In this document: piece after piece, positions 28,570 through 38,956 of the stretch
Position numbering within the stretch: the first letter of the stretch is position 1
Layout of the letters: every line of letters starts with the position of its first letter
Source: Aestuariimicrobium ganziense
GTDB taxonomy: Bacteria; Actinomycetota; Actinomycetes; Propionibacteriales; Propionibacteriaceae
Assembly: GCF_015352975.1 (NCBI RefSeq)
Contig: NZ_JACYIZ010000003.1
Location: forward strand, 124,001-188,000
DNA length: 64,000 nucleotides
Reading direction: 5' to 3'
Translations under genes and position numbers: made by a program
The notes under the pieces: generated by a model
What the model was told of the DNA's origin: nothing
The model's input: only the letters and a program-made list of their open reading frames with translations
The model's database searches: none

Positions 28570-29021
28570 CGGTTCTCCTCCTCGTTGCCCTTGAGGGCCT
28601 GCGGGATCTTGCTCACGGTGTCAGTGGTCTGGGGAACGCCCTGGACCTCGTTCAACTTCGACTTGCCGGTGGCGGCCAGGATCGCAGCGATGATCGCCCA
28701 GACCACAGCCACGATCAGGCCCGACCACCCCAGCGAGGGGTTGTCGGACGAGCCGATCGCGATGGCGATGCCCCACCAAGCGGCGAGCGACAGGAACATC
28801 AGGGCCAAGTGCGCGGCGACGCCGGCACCACCCAGCATCCCTGCGCCCTTGCCGGCGTTGGAGGCCGACTGCTTGAGCTCGGCCTTGGCCAGCGCCACCT
28901 CCTGGCGCATCAGCGTGGTGAAGTTGCGGCTCAGGTCCGAGACGATCTCACCCAGGCTGCGCTCGTCATCGTGGACGACCCTGCGCTGACCGTCCTCCCA
29001 CACTTCGTGGCGTTCGGTCAT
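28566..29021 (-). CDS. Actinobacterial holin-X / phage holin family membrane protein
   Basis: A 151-residue membrane protein: a charged N-terminal helix (LMRQEVALAKAELKQSA) and two hydrophobic helices at about 62-84 and 98-118. Matches the putative actinobacterial holin-X family, which despite its name is a chromosomal stress-envelope gene rather than a phage lysis gene. It overlaps both neighbours by four bases, implying coupled translation. Confidence 0.82.
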   Translation of the reverse strand: MTERHEVWEDGQRRVVHDDERSLGEIVSDLSRNFTTLMRQEVALAKAELKQSASNAGKGAGMLGGAGVAAHLALMFLSLAAWWGIAIAIGSSDNPSLGWSGLIVAVVWAIIAAILAATGKSKLNEVQGVPQTTDTVSKIPQALKGNEEENR

Positions 29022-29776
29022 CGGGGATCCTCTCGGGTGACGTCGACGCTCGGGTCACGGGGACCGTCGAACTCGCTCAGCTGCGGGTCCAGGTGGAGCG
29101 CGTCGTCGGACTCGGCGCCCGGAACCGGGCGTCCGCCGTCGAAGGGCACGACCGGCTGCGGCGTGACCGCGGCGGCACGGCGCTGGGCGTAGTAGTCCTT
29201 GGCGCTCAGGCCGTAGCCCTGGGTCGCGTACGGCTCGCGGGCGTACAGGTCGTCGTCGCTGTCAGCGTCCTTGGCGCCACGGGCGAAGCGTCCGGCCAGC
29301 AGGCCTGCTCCGGCGGCGAGGGCGATGAAGGCGAACGGACGACGGGCCGCGAACCGGCGGACCTCACGCATGACGTCGTCGGGGTCGTGGTTCTCGAGCC
29401 ACGTGGCCAGGTCCTGACCCTTGGACGACAGGGTCTGGGCGAGCTGGTTGACCGGCCCACCGGTCGACTCGCCACGCAGCACCTGCTGCAGTTCGTCGCT
29501 CCACGAGCGGACGTTGGTGGTGGCGAAGCCGTGGGTGTCCCAGGCACGACCGCGCATCTCGTCGCGGGCGGTGCTGGCCAGCGTGCGCAGCTGGTCCTGT
29601 GCGTGGGCCGCGACCTCCTTGGCCTCGGACTTGGCGTGCTGGGCGAGCTGTTGGCCCGACTGGACGGCGGAGTCCTTGACGGCGCCGGCCTCGTTTCCTG
29701 CGGTCTGCGCGACGACTCCGGCCTCCTGCTTGGCGGCCTCTCGGGTGGTGGGAGGGGTCGTGTACGGATCAGTCAT
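29018..29776 (-). CDS. Helical membrane-associated stress operon protein, gene 1
   Basis: A 252-residue protein, first of the DUF3618 operon. It has an Ala/Lys/Glu/Gln-rich helical N-terminus, a central segment around RRFAARRPFAFIALAAGAGLLAGR with one membrane helix near residue 155-172, and a polar C-terminus. A consensus AGGAGG lies eight bases before the ATG. This architecture accompanies DUF3618 and holin-X genes in many actinobacteria. Function unknown. Confidence 0.78.
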   Translation of the reverse strand: MTDPYTTPPTTREAAKQEAGVVAQTAGNEAGAVKDSAVQSGQQLAQHAKSEAKEVAAHAQDQLRTLASTARDEMRGRAWDTHGFATTNVRSWSDELQQVLRGESTGGPVNQLAQTLSSKGQDLATWLENHDPDDVMREVRRFAARRPFAFIALAAGAGLLAGRFARGAKDADSDDDLYAREPYATQGYGLSAKDYYAQRRAAAVTPQPVVPFDGGRPVPGAESDDALHLDPQLSEFDGPRDPSVDVTREDPR

Positions 29777-29950
29777 GTGTTCCTCCTGTGAGGGGTGGTC
29801 CTCACGACGCTAGGGAACCCCAGCGGTGGCCGGAGTGATCCATGGGACGCGCACCCCCCTCGGGGTGTGTGGAGTTCACCCTCGACGAACACCGGCAAGG
29901 CTCAGCACGAACACGGTCTCGGCACAGCAAGCTCACAGACTCGCCCGGGA

Positions 29951-30334
29951 CAGTTCTCGGCATCGGTGGCGGTCTACCTCGCCGGGCGCCGCAGCTACGG
30001 CTGGCGCACCGTCGAGCAGGCCCTCACCAGCCTCGGTGCCATCGCCGGACTGGTCGCGATGACCCTGATGGTGCTGATGGTGCTGCTCTCGGCCAGGATC
30101 CCCTTGGTCGATCGAGCCATCGGCCACGACGGAGCGCTCGGTCGCCGCGGCCCGACGGCACCTGCCACGCGGGGCGACCACCACTCCGAACCGATCAACC
30201 AGGCCGCCGTGCCGGTGCTCGAGTCCGAGATCACCCAGGCCAACTCCGCCCAGGTCTGCACGGTCAGCGGCGCCACCTACACCACCACCGCCTACCTGCA
30301 GTCGCTGCAGAGCGCCCTGGACCAGGCCCGATGA
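29951..30334 (+). pseudogene. Ferric reductase-like membrane domain joined to FMN-binding domain tail (deletion remnant)
   Basis: One frame carries the start of a ferric reductase-like transmembrane domain (GRRSYGWRTVEQALTSLG, one helix, then SARIPLVDRAIGHD) and, after a short unrelated joint, the end of an FMN-binding domain protein (INQAAVPVLESE, then SGATYT and LQSLQSALDQAR). SGATYT is the covalent flavinylation motif. Normally these are two genes of several hundred and about 150 residues, so a large deletion has fused them. No ribosome-binding site or start codon fits. Confidence 0.78.
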
Positions 30335-30795
30335 GCGTCTTCGAGACGATGGGCACGGTGGCCTCGCTGACAGTGCCGGACGGCTTGACCGACGAACTGG
30401 ACCGCCGGGTACGAGAGGTGTTCGCCGAGCATGACAGCAGGTTCAGCCTGTACCGGGACGACTCCGAGGCCAGCCTGGTCTCGGCCCGGACGATGCCGTT
30501 CGGTGCTGCCTCAGCCAGCTATCGCGAGGCCTACTGGCTGGCCCACGACGCCATGGTCGAGACCGAGGGTGCGTTCAGTCCGTTCAGGGCCGATGGCACC
30601 GTCGACCTCAACGGGGTGGTGAGGGCGTTGGCGATGCGCGAGGCGGCGAAGGTGCTCGCCTTCGACACCGACGGTGCGATCTTCGCCACTCAGGGCTGGC
30701 GCTCGTCCGGCTTCTCCAGGCTGCTCGGGTTGCCGAACAGGGACGATCCGCCGCCCACCGGGCCCTCCGGGGCCTCCCACGAGGTGGGGGTGTAG
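30331..30795 (+). pseudogene. apbE: FAD:protein FMN transferase (ApbE) remnant with internal deletion
   Basis: The ATG overlaps the preceding stop (ATGA), as in an intact operon. The N-terminal third of ApbE is recognisable (ETMGTVASL, RFSLYRDDSEASLV, GAFSPFRADGTVDLNGVVRALAM). It is then joined to what looks like the extreme ApbE C-terminus (LAFDTDGAIFATQGW), losing the middle half. The frame then runs into antisense of the next gene. Loss of ApbE, whose substrate is the FMN-binding domain just upstream, fits decay of the whole module. Confidence 0.8.
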
Positions 30796-31730
30796 CTCGG
30801 CGGCGTCCAGGTCGGCGGTTGCCAGTCCGACGACGGGCGCCACTGCGAGACCGTCCACTCGTCCGGCTCGGTGAACCGGGGGCCGTCCTTGCTGGGGCGC
30901 CCGCTGATCGGGGTGCCGCGTGAGTCGACCGCGTCCACCTCCTCCAGGGCCATCGGCTGGCCCGGGGCCGGCACCTCGGACGAGACCGTCAGTGGGGTGC
31001 TGCTGGGGGGTGCCCACGCCTGGGGGGCCGCCCAGGCCGGAGCTGAGGGGGCGTCGTCCTCCACCTCGATGTCGTAGTCGTCGATGAGGGCGGCGTAGGG
31101 GTCGACCAGCGATCCCACCGGCCGGGAGCTGTACTCGTCCACCTCGACCCAGAAGCAGTTGTTGCGGATGCCGTGGGGTCGTCCCGGCGGGCTGAGCTCG
31201 TCGAGTTCGGCGAAGAAGTCCTCGTCGAGCACGCCGACGCCATCGCCGTAGGGGGCACCGCTGACCCGGTCGAAGTCGGGCAGCACGCCGTTGAGCCGCA
31301 CCACCAGGTAGTGGCCCCCCGATCGTCCGCCCTGCGGGGTGACCAGGGCGACGTCGTGGTGGTGGCTGCGGCCGATCGCGACGTCACTGAAGTGGGTCGC
31401 GTCGAACATGTCGGTCTCGTGGTCCCAGAACTCGGTGGCCGAGGTGGTCGCCTCGTCCTCCCACGTCCAGCCGGCCGGCACGCTGCGCCGACCAGACCCA
31501 CCCGCACTGCCGCCGGCGGAGCGCTTGGGCGTGGGCTTGACCTTCTTGCCCCAGAGCTGGTGGGTGATGAAGGCCATCACCGCCAGCCCGGCCACGTACC
31601 AGGTCGCCCGGTGCGGCTCACCCGAGCCGATCAGGCCACCGAAACCCATCAGCGCAGCGATGACGACCAACACCGCCGAGCACGACAGGCAGCCGGCGGG
31701 GTCGTTGTTTTTCTTCGCTGGCGCTGCCAT
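30690..31730 (-). CDS. Two-helix membrane protein with proline-rich C-terminus, unknown
   Basis: A 346-residue protein I do not recognise. Two hydrophobic helices at about 14-35 and 43-60 are followed by a basic linker, a soluble domain at about 85-215 (HYLVVRLNGVLPDFDRV, PHGIRNNCFWVEVDEY) and a long disordered Pro/Ser/Trp-rich tail. The last 100 bases overlap the ApbE remnant antisense, so the tail may have been extended when that region decayed. It follows citrate synthase by six bases. Confidence 0.65.
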   Translation of the reverse strand: MAAPAKKNNDPAGCLSCSAVLVVIAALMGFGGLIGSGEPHRATWYVAGLAVMAFITHQLWGKKVKPTPKRSAGGSAGGSGRRSVPAGWTWEDEATTSATEFWDHETDMFDATHFSDVAIGRSHHHDVALVTPQGGRSGGHYLVVRLNGVLPDFDRVSGAPYGDGVGVLDEDFFAELDELSPPGRPHGIRNNCFWVEVDEYSSRPVGSLVDPYAALIDDYDIEVEDDAPSAPAWAAPQAWAPPSSTPLTVSSEVPAPGQPMALEEVDAVDSRGTPISGRPSKDGPRFTEPDEWTVSQWRPSSDWQPPTWTPPSYTPTSWEAPEGPVGGGSSLFGNPSSLEKPDERQP

Positions 31731-31736
31731 CCCTCG

Positions 31737-33023
<1,287 letters not shown>

Positions 33024-33105
33024 GGGCGTTCGTTTCCTCCTTGAAGCGGGTGACCCCGTGCACACGTCAGCCTAGCGGGTCGAAGCGGCTGGGTAGGGTG
33101 GCTGC

Positions 33106-33981
33106 ATGGCGGCCGTGATCACCGACCGAACCCTCATGGACCACGTGTTGCGCCTGGGCGAGCAGCATCCCCCGATCAGGCTGGAGTCGGCGGACCGGAC
33201 GATCCACGACCCGGCGGCGGTCCGGGAGCGCTTCGCCGGGGTGATCGACTACCTCGCCCGGGTCGAGCTCGAGGTCGACCGCAATGTGCTCGAACTGCTG
33301 ACGATCTTGCCCAACGTGCGCGAGGTCGACCGCATCTTCTACCAAGACATCTGGTACGGCCAGGAGATGGCGCACGGCTACCTGCTCGACCAGTTGCAGG
33401 GTGACCTGGGCATGGAGCCCGCCGAGCCGTTCATGACCGTGCCGATCCGGATGAAGCTGCTCGGTGCGATGGCCCACCTCGAGCCGGTGCAGGAGATCTC
33501 GCGGATGCTCTACTACCTGACCGGCGCCTCGACCGAACGGCAGGCGGTGCTGGCCTACTCCTCGCTCACCAAGGAGCTCAACCGGATGGGTGAGCGGGCG
33601 ATCGCCGAGACGATCATCCACCCGATCAAGCAGCAGGAGCCCGGCCACTTCGCCTTCTACCAGATGTCGGCGACCCGGATGGTGCAGCAACAGGTGCTGT
33701 CGCCCTGGCAGGTCTTCGTGGCCCAGCAGTTGCGCTCACGCACGTTCACCCTGGTCGGGGTCGACTACGTCAAGAAGTACCAGCGCGACATGGGTGGGGT
33801 GCTGGTCGGGCTGGGCATGGACCAAGAACTCGAGGTCTACGCCCGTGAGATCGGACGACTCGAGGCGCGCCTGCTGTGGGCCAACCGCAACGGCATGCAG
33901 TTCCCGCCGTACTTCCTCAAGGCGCTGCGTGAGTCGGTCGAGATGTACCAGGGTCAGGGCAACTTCGACCGGCCCGGCTGA
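33106..33981 (+). CDS. Ferritin-like diiron-fold protein
   Basis: A 291-residue all-helical protein. Regularly placed Glu and E-x-x-H motifs (VELEVDRNVLELL, GQEMAHG, AIAETIIHP, QEPGHFAFY) are the ligand pattern of ferritin-like diiron enzymes such as acyl-ACP desaturases or AurF-like oxygenases. Similar actinobacterial proteins are often mislabelled LepA-like. Single gene, divergent from gltA. Substrate unknown. Confidence 0.6.
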   Translation: MAAVITDRTLMDHVLRLGEQHPPIRLESADRTIHDPAAVRERFAGVIDYLARVELEVDRNVLELLTILPNVREVDRIFYQDIWYGQEMAHGYLLDQLQGDLGMEPAEPFMTVPIRMKLLGAMAHLEPVQEISRMLYYLTGASTERQAVLAYSSLTKELNRMGERAIAETIIHPIKQQEPGHFAFYQMSATRMVQQQVLSPWQVFVAQQLRSRTFTLVGVDYVKKYQRDMGGVLVGLGMDQELEVYAREIGRLEARLLWANRNGMQFPPYFLKALRESVEMYQGQGNFDRPG

Positions 33982-33984
33982 CGC

Positions 33985-35334
33985 TCACTCACCCACCTCG
34001 GGGCGGATCGGGTCGAGGGTGACCGTGCCGGTGCCCAGCGTGGTGTGCGGCGAGCGGCGCTGCGTCCACTCGCGCACGGTCTGCGAGGTGAAGCTGTAGA
34101 GCGCCAGCAGGTCGGCACCGGTCACCACCAGGGTGCGCAGCACCGGTGCCTCACCGGCCAGCCAGTCGACCACTTGGCCGAGGGTGCCCAGGGTGAGCAC
34201 GGCCACCAGCGCCAGCCGGGCCAGTTGCGAGCCGCGCCAGGTGGGCCACAGCAGCAGCGCTCCGAGCACCGCGGGCAGGAAGCCGAGTGCCACCCGCGTC
34301 CACAGCGGCAGGTCTGAGGTGCTGACCGCCGAGTCGAACCCGAATGCGGCGTGCAGCGTGCTGACCACCAGTGACAGTGCGACCAGGATCGTCCCGGTGA
34401 CGATGCCGATCGGACGATTGCCCGCCGCCACCGCCTCGCGCACCTTGCGGGGGGCGTTGGGCACCGGCACCGGCATCCGCTTGCCCGAGACGTAGCTCAG
34501 GTCGACGATCGGCAGGTCTCCGTCGGTCTCGATCGCGTCGCCGCCACCGTTGCGGCAGTGGTAGCCGGTGGAGAAGTCCTCGATGATCTCGACCTCGATG
34601 CCGGGGGAGGTGTGGGTGAGGGTGGCGATGATGTAGTCGCGCTCGACGTCGGTGTCGCGGTCGATCTTGTGGGTGATCTCGAAGGTGAACAGGCTCAGGC
34701 CCACCCGGCGGTCGTAGGTTCCGGCGGCGACCCAGTCGACGTGGTGGCCACCGGGCAGCAGCCAGCCCTCGGGGGCGGGCCAGAACCTGACATGGTGCCG
34801 CTGGGCGGGGTTTCCCTCGACCTCCTGCTGGTAGGCGAAGGCCTGCTGGTGGCCGAACAGCATCAGCGGGCTGACCGGTGCCTCGGGGTAGCTGCGCCGC
34901 AGCAGGGAGGAGGTGACGATCCGCCTCGCCGAACCCAGGTTGAGGTCGTCCGCCCGCACCCAGCCGGCCCGTTCCATGGCGTCGTGCACCTGCTCCTCGG
35001 TGCCACGCAGGGCCAGGTTGACCGGGTCACCGAGCAGGCCGGTCGAGGTGCGGGCTCGTCCGATGAAGTAGTCGGGCAGGTACATCGCGGTCAGGATGCG
35101 GTGCAGCCGGGGCAGGGCGAGGTAGGCCATCAGGCCCCAGAACAGGATGAACCAGAAGATGTGGATCGGGTGCTTGACGCCCTGGATGAACAGCACGATG
35201 CCGACACCGAAGCAGAGCAGCATCACCAGGCCGAAGAAGATGTTCTCGACCAGGTCGACGCTGACCCGTCTCAGCGAGGTGGCCGGCACCTTGGCCGGGG
35301 TGTGCCGGTAGACCGGACGAGGACGCTCGATCAC
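33985..35334 (-). CDS. LssY C-terminal domain membrane protein
   Basis: A 449-residue membrane protein. Two N-terminal helices (about 27-50 and 56-75) precede a soluble LssY_C-type domain (DPVNLALRGTEEQV, SPLMLFGHQQAFAYQQ, HHVRFWPAP, ERDYIIATL) and four further helices near the C-terminus. LssY_C occurs alone or fused to PAP2 phosphatases in LssY; its role is unknown. GTG start overlaps the DCC gene stop (GTGA). Confidence 0.75.
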   Translation of the reverse strand: MIERPRPVYRHTPAKVPATSLRRVSVDLVENIFFGLVMLLCFGVGIVLFIQGVKHPIHIFWFILFWGLMAYLALPRLHRILTAMYLPDYFIGRARTSTGLLGDPVNLALRGTEEQVHDAMERAGWVRADDLNLGSARRIVTSSLLRRSYPEAPVSPLMLFGHQQAFAYQQEVEGNPAQRHHVRFWPAPEGWLLPGGHHVDWVAAGTYDRRVGLSLFTFEITHKIDRDTDVERDYIIATLTHTSPGIEVEIIEDFSTGYHCRNGGGDAIETDGDLPIVDLSYVSGKRMPVPVPNAPRKVREAVAAGNRPIGIVTGTILVALSLVVSTLHAAFGFDSAVSTSDLPLWTRVALGFLPAVLGALLLWPTWRGSQLARLALVAVLTLGTLGQVVDWLAGEAPVLRTLVVTGADLLALYSFTSQTVREWTQRRSPHTTLGTGTVTLDPIRPEVGE

Positions 35335-35720
35335 GCCCGCCCCTGGCTGACTCGTCCCTCCAGCGAACAGGCGCCGGTTCCACCGGGCAGACGGCCGCGG
35401 TTGCCGGCGACCCAGTCGTAGAACCGGGACGACAACCAGCTCAAGCCGGGTGCGGTGAGCGCGGCGCCGACCAGCGGCCAGGGCCCACGTGAGACGTGCA
35501 GGATCGCCGCCCAGGCCTCGTGGCCGATGGCGAGGGTGCCGTCAGCACGCACGACGTGCATCTGGGCGAGGGCGTCGTCCGGATCGATGCCGTGCGCGGC
35601 GAGGTCGGCGGTCTGCAGCGGCTGCAGGTCGACCCGCGAGCCGAACCAGGCCTTGCGCAACAGTTCGGCGGTGCGGGTGCAGAACCCACAGTCGGCGTCG
35701 TACAGGACGAGCGGTCGCAC
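35331..35720 (-). CDS. DCC family thiol-disulfide oxidoreductase (DUF393)
   Basis: A 129-residue protein of the DUF393/DCC family. The family motif DADCGFC lies at residues 8-14, giving a CxxC-like redox pair. The GTG at 35720, one base after the nadE stop, matches the family start (RPLVLYDADCGFC). Further upstream the frame overlaps nadE without a start signal. A short C-terminal membrane-associating segment (LVGAALTAPGLSWL) is typical. Part of a four-gene operon. Confidence 0.82.
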   Translation of the reverse strand: MRPLVLYDADCGFCTRTAELLRKAWFGSRVDLQPLQTADLAAHGIDPDDALAQMHVVRADGTLAIGHEAWAAILHVSRGPWPLVGAALTAPGLSWLSSRFYDWVAGNRGRLPGGTGACSLEGRVSQGRA

Positions 35721-35721
35721 C

Positions 35722-36573
35722 TCAGGCGCCGCCTCGCTGACGGGTCTCGAAGTCGAGCGGGGTGACCGGCATGGCCCGCTTGTGGATGGTCTTGAAGTAG
35801 TGCTGCAGGATCGTGCGCTCGGCTTCCTCGGGCACCTCGAGGCCCTCGAGGTAGTCGTCGACGTGGTCGTAGCTGACACCCAGCGCCTCTTCGTCGGCGC
35901 GCAGCGGACGATCGGACTCCAGGTCGGCGGTGGGCACTTTCTCGACGATGGCGTCGGGGGCGCCGAGGTGGCGGGCGGTGGCCCGCACCATGCGCTTGGT
36001 CAGCCCGGCGAGCGGGGTGAGGTCGCAGGCGCCGTCGCCGTACTTGGTGTAGAAGCCGACGACCGCCTCGGCGGCCTGGTCGGTGCCGATCACCAGCATC
36101 GAGCGGGCGGCGGCCAGCGTGTACTGGGCGACCATGCGCTGACGAGCCTTGACGTTGCCTCGTCCGAACTCGTTCATGACCGCCTCGTCGGCGGAGTCGG
36201 TGCCGGCCGTGGCGTCCCAGAGGGCGTCGGTGGCCGGGCCGATGTCGACGGTGGCGACCTCGTCGGCCGCGACGAACTCGAGCGCGGCCTGGGCGTCGGC
36301 CTCGTCCGCCTGCTCGTGGTAGGGCAGGCGCATGGCGACGAAGGTGGCGTCGTAGCCCTCGTTGCGCAGCCGCTCGCAGGCCATCTGGGCGAGACGGCCA
36401 CCCAGGGACGAGTCGACGCCGCCGGAGATGCCGAGCACGTACCCCTTCATGCCGGTGGTGCGCAGGTAGTCGGCCAGGAAGTTGATCCGGCGCTCGGCCT
36501 CGATCGTGGGGTCGAAGTTCTGCACGACCTGGAGTTCGGTGGCGATCTCCTGCTGCAGGGCGGTGTCAGTCAT
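35722..36573 (-). CDS. nadE: NH3-dependent NAD+ synthetase
   Basis: A 283-residue cytosolic enzyme making NAD from deamido-NAD and ammonia with ATP. The ATP-pyrophosphatase motif SGGVDSSLGG lies near residue 50, with AVMNEFGRGNVKARQRM and YTKYGDGACDL segments as in E. coli NadE (275 residues). No glutaminase domain is fused, so it uses ammonia. It overlaps the upstream phosphotransferase gene by eight bases. Confidence 0.95.
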   Translation of the reverse strand: MTDTALQQEIATELQVVQNFDPTIEAERRINFLADYLRTTGMKGYVLGISGGVDSSLGGRLAQMACERLRNEGYDATFVAMRLPYHEQADEADAQAALEFVAADEVATVDIGPATDALWDATAGTDSADEAVMNEFGRGNVKARQRMVAQYTLAAARSMLVIGTDQAAEAVVGFYTKYGDGACDLTPLAGLTKRMVRATARHLGAPDAIVEKVPTADLESDRPLRADEEALGVSYDHVDDYLEGLEVPEEAERTILQHYFKTIHKRAMPVTPLDFETRQRGGA

Positions 36574-37447
36574 GGGTCAAGCCTACGGGTGCCAGCGGAC
36601 CCAGGTAGGGCCACGGTGGGCCCTGGCGCAGACGCTCGATGATCGCCCTGCCATGACCGGGTCCGTCGGGGAACTCGTCGGTGGCGTCGGCTCGCCACGC
36701 GGCCACCAGCGTGAGGACGAGGTGGCGACACTCGGCCAGCACGATGGGGTCGAGCGGGTGCGGGCTGTGCTCGGCGACCTCGGCCAGGGCGTGGGCCAGG
36801 TCGAACTCGACCGGTCCTCGGCAGCAGGTCTCGAAGTCGATCAGCAGGGTGCCGGCGGCGGTGTGCAGCAGGTTGCCGGGGTGGGGTTCGCCGTGCAGCA
36901 ACTGTTCGGGGGCGCCGCTGGCGAGGATGGTGTCACGTGCGGTGCGCAGGTGGTGCAGCAGCAGGGTGCGGTCGTCGTCGGCGAGGTTGGGGCTGCGGGT
37001 CGGGTCGGTGAGCAGGGCCTCGGCCTCGGCGGCGCGGTCGGTGAAGTGCGGGGTGGGCAGGGTGGCCGGGTCGAGGTCGGCCATGGCCTGGTGCAGCCGG
37101 TGGAGCGCGTCGGCGTAGGCGGCGGGCGGGATCGATTCGGGCAGTGGCTGGTGGTGGGTCCAGAAGGTGATCGCGAAGCCGTCGCGGTGGTGGACGCGGG
37201 CGGGGAGGCGGGGGTCGAGGGTGGAGATCGGGGCACCGCGGGCCTGGAGTTGCTGGGCGATCTCGACCTCGAAGGCGGCGACCTCGCGGCCGGCCTCGGC
37301 GACTCGGGCGACCAGGTCGGCGGGCAACAGTCGCAGGATCACCGCGTTGGAGTTGTTCAGGACGACGACATCGTCCGCCAGCAGCCCTGCCTGGCGGACG
37401 ATCTCGGTGGCGGCGTTGATGGCCGTGTTCACCCGGGTGGCTTCCAC
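36566..37447 (-). CDS. Phosphotransferase, APH/ChoK-like
   Basis: A 293-residue kinase-like protein of the aminoglycoside phosphotransferase enzyme family. The catalytic loop HGEPHPGNLL and metal-binding IDFETCC segments are intact. Substrate unknown; members act on antibiotics, choline, homoserine or sugars. GTG start. First gene of an operon with nadE, DCC and LssY genes. Confidence 0.82.
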   Translation of the reverse strand: MEATRVNTAINAATEIVRQAGLLADDVVVLNNSNAVILRLLPADLVARVAEAGREVAAFEVEIAQQLQARGAPISTLDPRLPARVHHRDGFAITFWTHHQPLPESIPPAAYADALHRLHQAMADLDPATLPTPHFTDRAAEAEALLTDPTRSPNLADDDRTLLLHHLRTARDTILASGAPEQLLHGEPHPGNLLHTAAGTLLIDFETCCRGPVEFDLAHALAEVAEHSPHPLDPIVLAECRHLVLTLVAAWRADATDEFPDGPGHGRAIIERLRQGPPWPYLGPLAPVGLTHD

Positions 37448-37475
37448 GCGGCCAGCCTAGGTGTGTCGGTGGTGC

Positions 37476-38300
37476 TCAGTTGCCGGTCTTCGGCAGCTTG
37501 CTCGGGGTGGCGGCGTCGTTGATGAAGGTCAGGCTGCGGATCACGATGGTGTCGATGCCCGACGGCGCGTAGACCAGCACGTCGCCCTCGGCGCAGTCGC
37601 CGGCAGCCAGGTTGATGGTGCGGGGGAAGCCGCCGGTCTGGATCTCGTCCTCGCTGTGGCCGATGCCGCGACGCTGGCCGTCCTTGTCGAGGATGTACAT
37701 GTCGTCGAAGCCGACGGTGGTGGCCGAGGTGCTGCAGGCCTTCACGTGGAACTTCCAGGAGTCCTTGCCCAGCGAGGTGACGTCGGTGACGGTGACCGAC
37801 AGGCCCTCGACGGTCTTGGCGGTCTGGCCGACCCGGACGGTGTCGGCGCCGTCGGCGACGCTGGGGGTCCAGCTCAGTTCGTTCCTGTAGTCGACGGCGG
37901 CGAGGTCTGCGGACTCACCGGCCAGCAGGCCCTCGATGCACTGCCCGGGTTCGAGTCCGTAGGTCTCGGGGAAGGCCATGTCACCGATGAGTTCGGTGTC
38001 GGCGTGGACGGTCGAGGTGCTGCCGTCCTTGGAGCGCAGGGTGAAGTCGGTGCGCTCGACGTCGGCCCTGGCCTTGTTGCTGTCGAGCCCGCAGGCCACG
38101 ATGCGGAAGGTGTGGAAGCCGTCGTAGGGCTGGTCGATCTGGCTGACGGTGATGACCAGAGAGTCGGTCGATCCGGGGACGCCTTCACCGAGGTCGGTGC
38201 GGGCCTGCGAGGTTCCGGCAAGGGAGTCGACCAGGGCGATGGCGGCGATGGTGGCACCGGCGATGCGGCGGGCGAGGGGGGCGGTGGTGATGTGTGACAT
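37476..38300 (-). CDS. Secreted tandem-domain protein ending in LPKTGN (copy 1)
   Basis: A 274-residue exported protein. The signal peptide is residues 1-33 (cleavage SQA|R). The mature part has two related domains of about 115 residues, each with one Cys in an xxAC segment and one in a GxC segment (IVAC/GQC; VKAC/GDC), probably disulfides. The chain stops exactly at LPKTGN, with no hydrophobic helix or basic tail, unlike a sortase signal. AGGAGG precedes the ATG. No sortase gene is in the window. Function unknown; see copies 2 and 3. Confidence 0.75.
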   Translation of the reverse strand: MSHITTAPLARRIAGATIAAIALVDSLAGTSQARTDLGEGVPGSTDSLVITVSQIDQPYDGFHTFRIVACGLDSNKARADVERTDFTLRSKDGSTSTVHADTELIGDMAFPETYGLEPGQCIEGLLAGESADLAAVDYRNELSWTPSVADGADTVRVGQTAKTVEGLSVTVTDVTSLGKDSWKFHVKACSTSATTVGFDDMYILDKDGQRRGIGHSEDEIQTGGFPRTINLAAGDCAEGDVLVYAPSGIDTIVIRSLTFINDAATPSKLPKTGN

Positions 38301-38385
38301 GGGGAGTTCCTCCTGTGCGGTGCACCGGTGTGGTGCGGTCTCACCCGGTCTACGCACCCTGATGGGGGTGGGTTGCAGGGGTGTC

Positions 38386-38413
38386 CCCAAGAGTTGGAGA
38401 AGAGAACACTGAG
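38386..38413 (-). promoter_or_regulatory. Shared upstream element of LPKTGN gene, copy 1
   Basis: A 28-base block with CCCAAGAGTTG at one end and CTGAG at the other, in forward orientation. The same block, same length and same end sequences, lies before copy 3. In both, CTGAG begins 109 bases from the start codon. Probably a promoter or regulator site with a long leader. Confidence 0.55.
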
Positions 38414-38437
38414 AACATCGGGCTCTCCCGGTGGTGA

Positions 38438-38827
38438 TCAGTTGCCGGTCTTGGGCAACTGCGCGGGGGCGGCCTCGTTGCGGAAGAGCAGACCGCGGAT
38501 GAGCAGGGGCATGACGCCGGTGTCGGCGGAGGCCATGCTGATGTCGCCCTCGACACAGTCGCCGGCGGCCAGTTCGGTGGAGTTGGGCAGTGCGGTGTCG
38601 CCCAGCACGTCGCCCTCGTGGTTACCGGCCGGGTTGAGCTTGCCGGCGCCGTCGGCGAAGCTGATGTCGCTCCAGCCGAACGAGGTGTCCTTGGTCGTGC
38701 AGGCCTTGACGTGGGCGGTCCAGATTCCGTGATCGCCCTTCTTGAGGTCGGTGACCGTCACTGTGAGGCCCGGGGCGGTGTCGGCGGTAGCCGAGTCGCC
38801 GTTGCAGGTGAGCACCTGGAACTTCAC
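38438..38827 (-). pseudogene. Truncated LPKTGN protein (copy 2), internal deletion
   Basis: Encodes 129 residues from a GTG: a scrap of domain 1 (KFQVLTCNGDS) joined to a full second domain (VKACTTKD, GDCVEG) ending in QLPKTGN. Alignment by eye with copies 1 and 3 shows most of domain 1 missing. Upstream the frame stays open for about 50 codons (GNGAAPHGTDGAVTGRVNQV) but contains no signal peptide or start codon. It retains three of the four cysteines. Likely a decaying paralogue, though a short cytosolic product cannot be excluded. Confidence 0.65.
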
Positions 38828-38956
38828 GGAGCCGGGTTCGGCGTCCAGGACCTGGTTGACGCGCCCGGTGACAGCACCGTCGGTGCCGTGCGGTGCGGCT
38901 CCGTTGCCGCGGCTGCCCTGTGTATGCCGGGCGCCGGGTGACCGGTTTCGTCCGGC

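Noticed and set aside
28566..29021. Prophage holin
   Set aside because: The family is chromosomal in actinobacteria and the neighbours are DUF3618-type stress genes, not phage genes.
37476..37500. LPKTGN as a normal sortase cell-wall signal
   Set aside because: The stop codon follows directly; there is no hydrophobic helix or basic tail in any copy.
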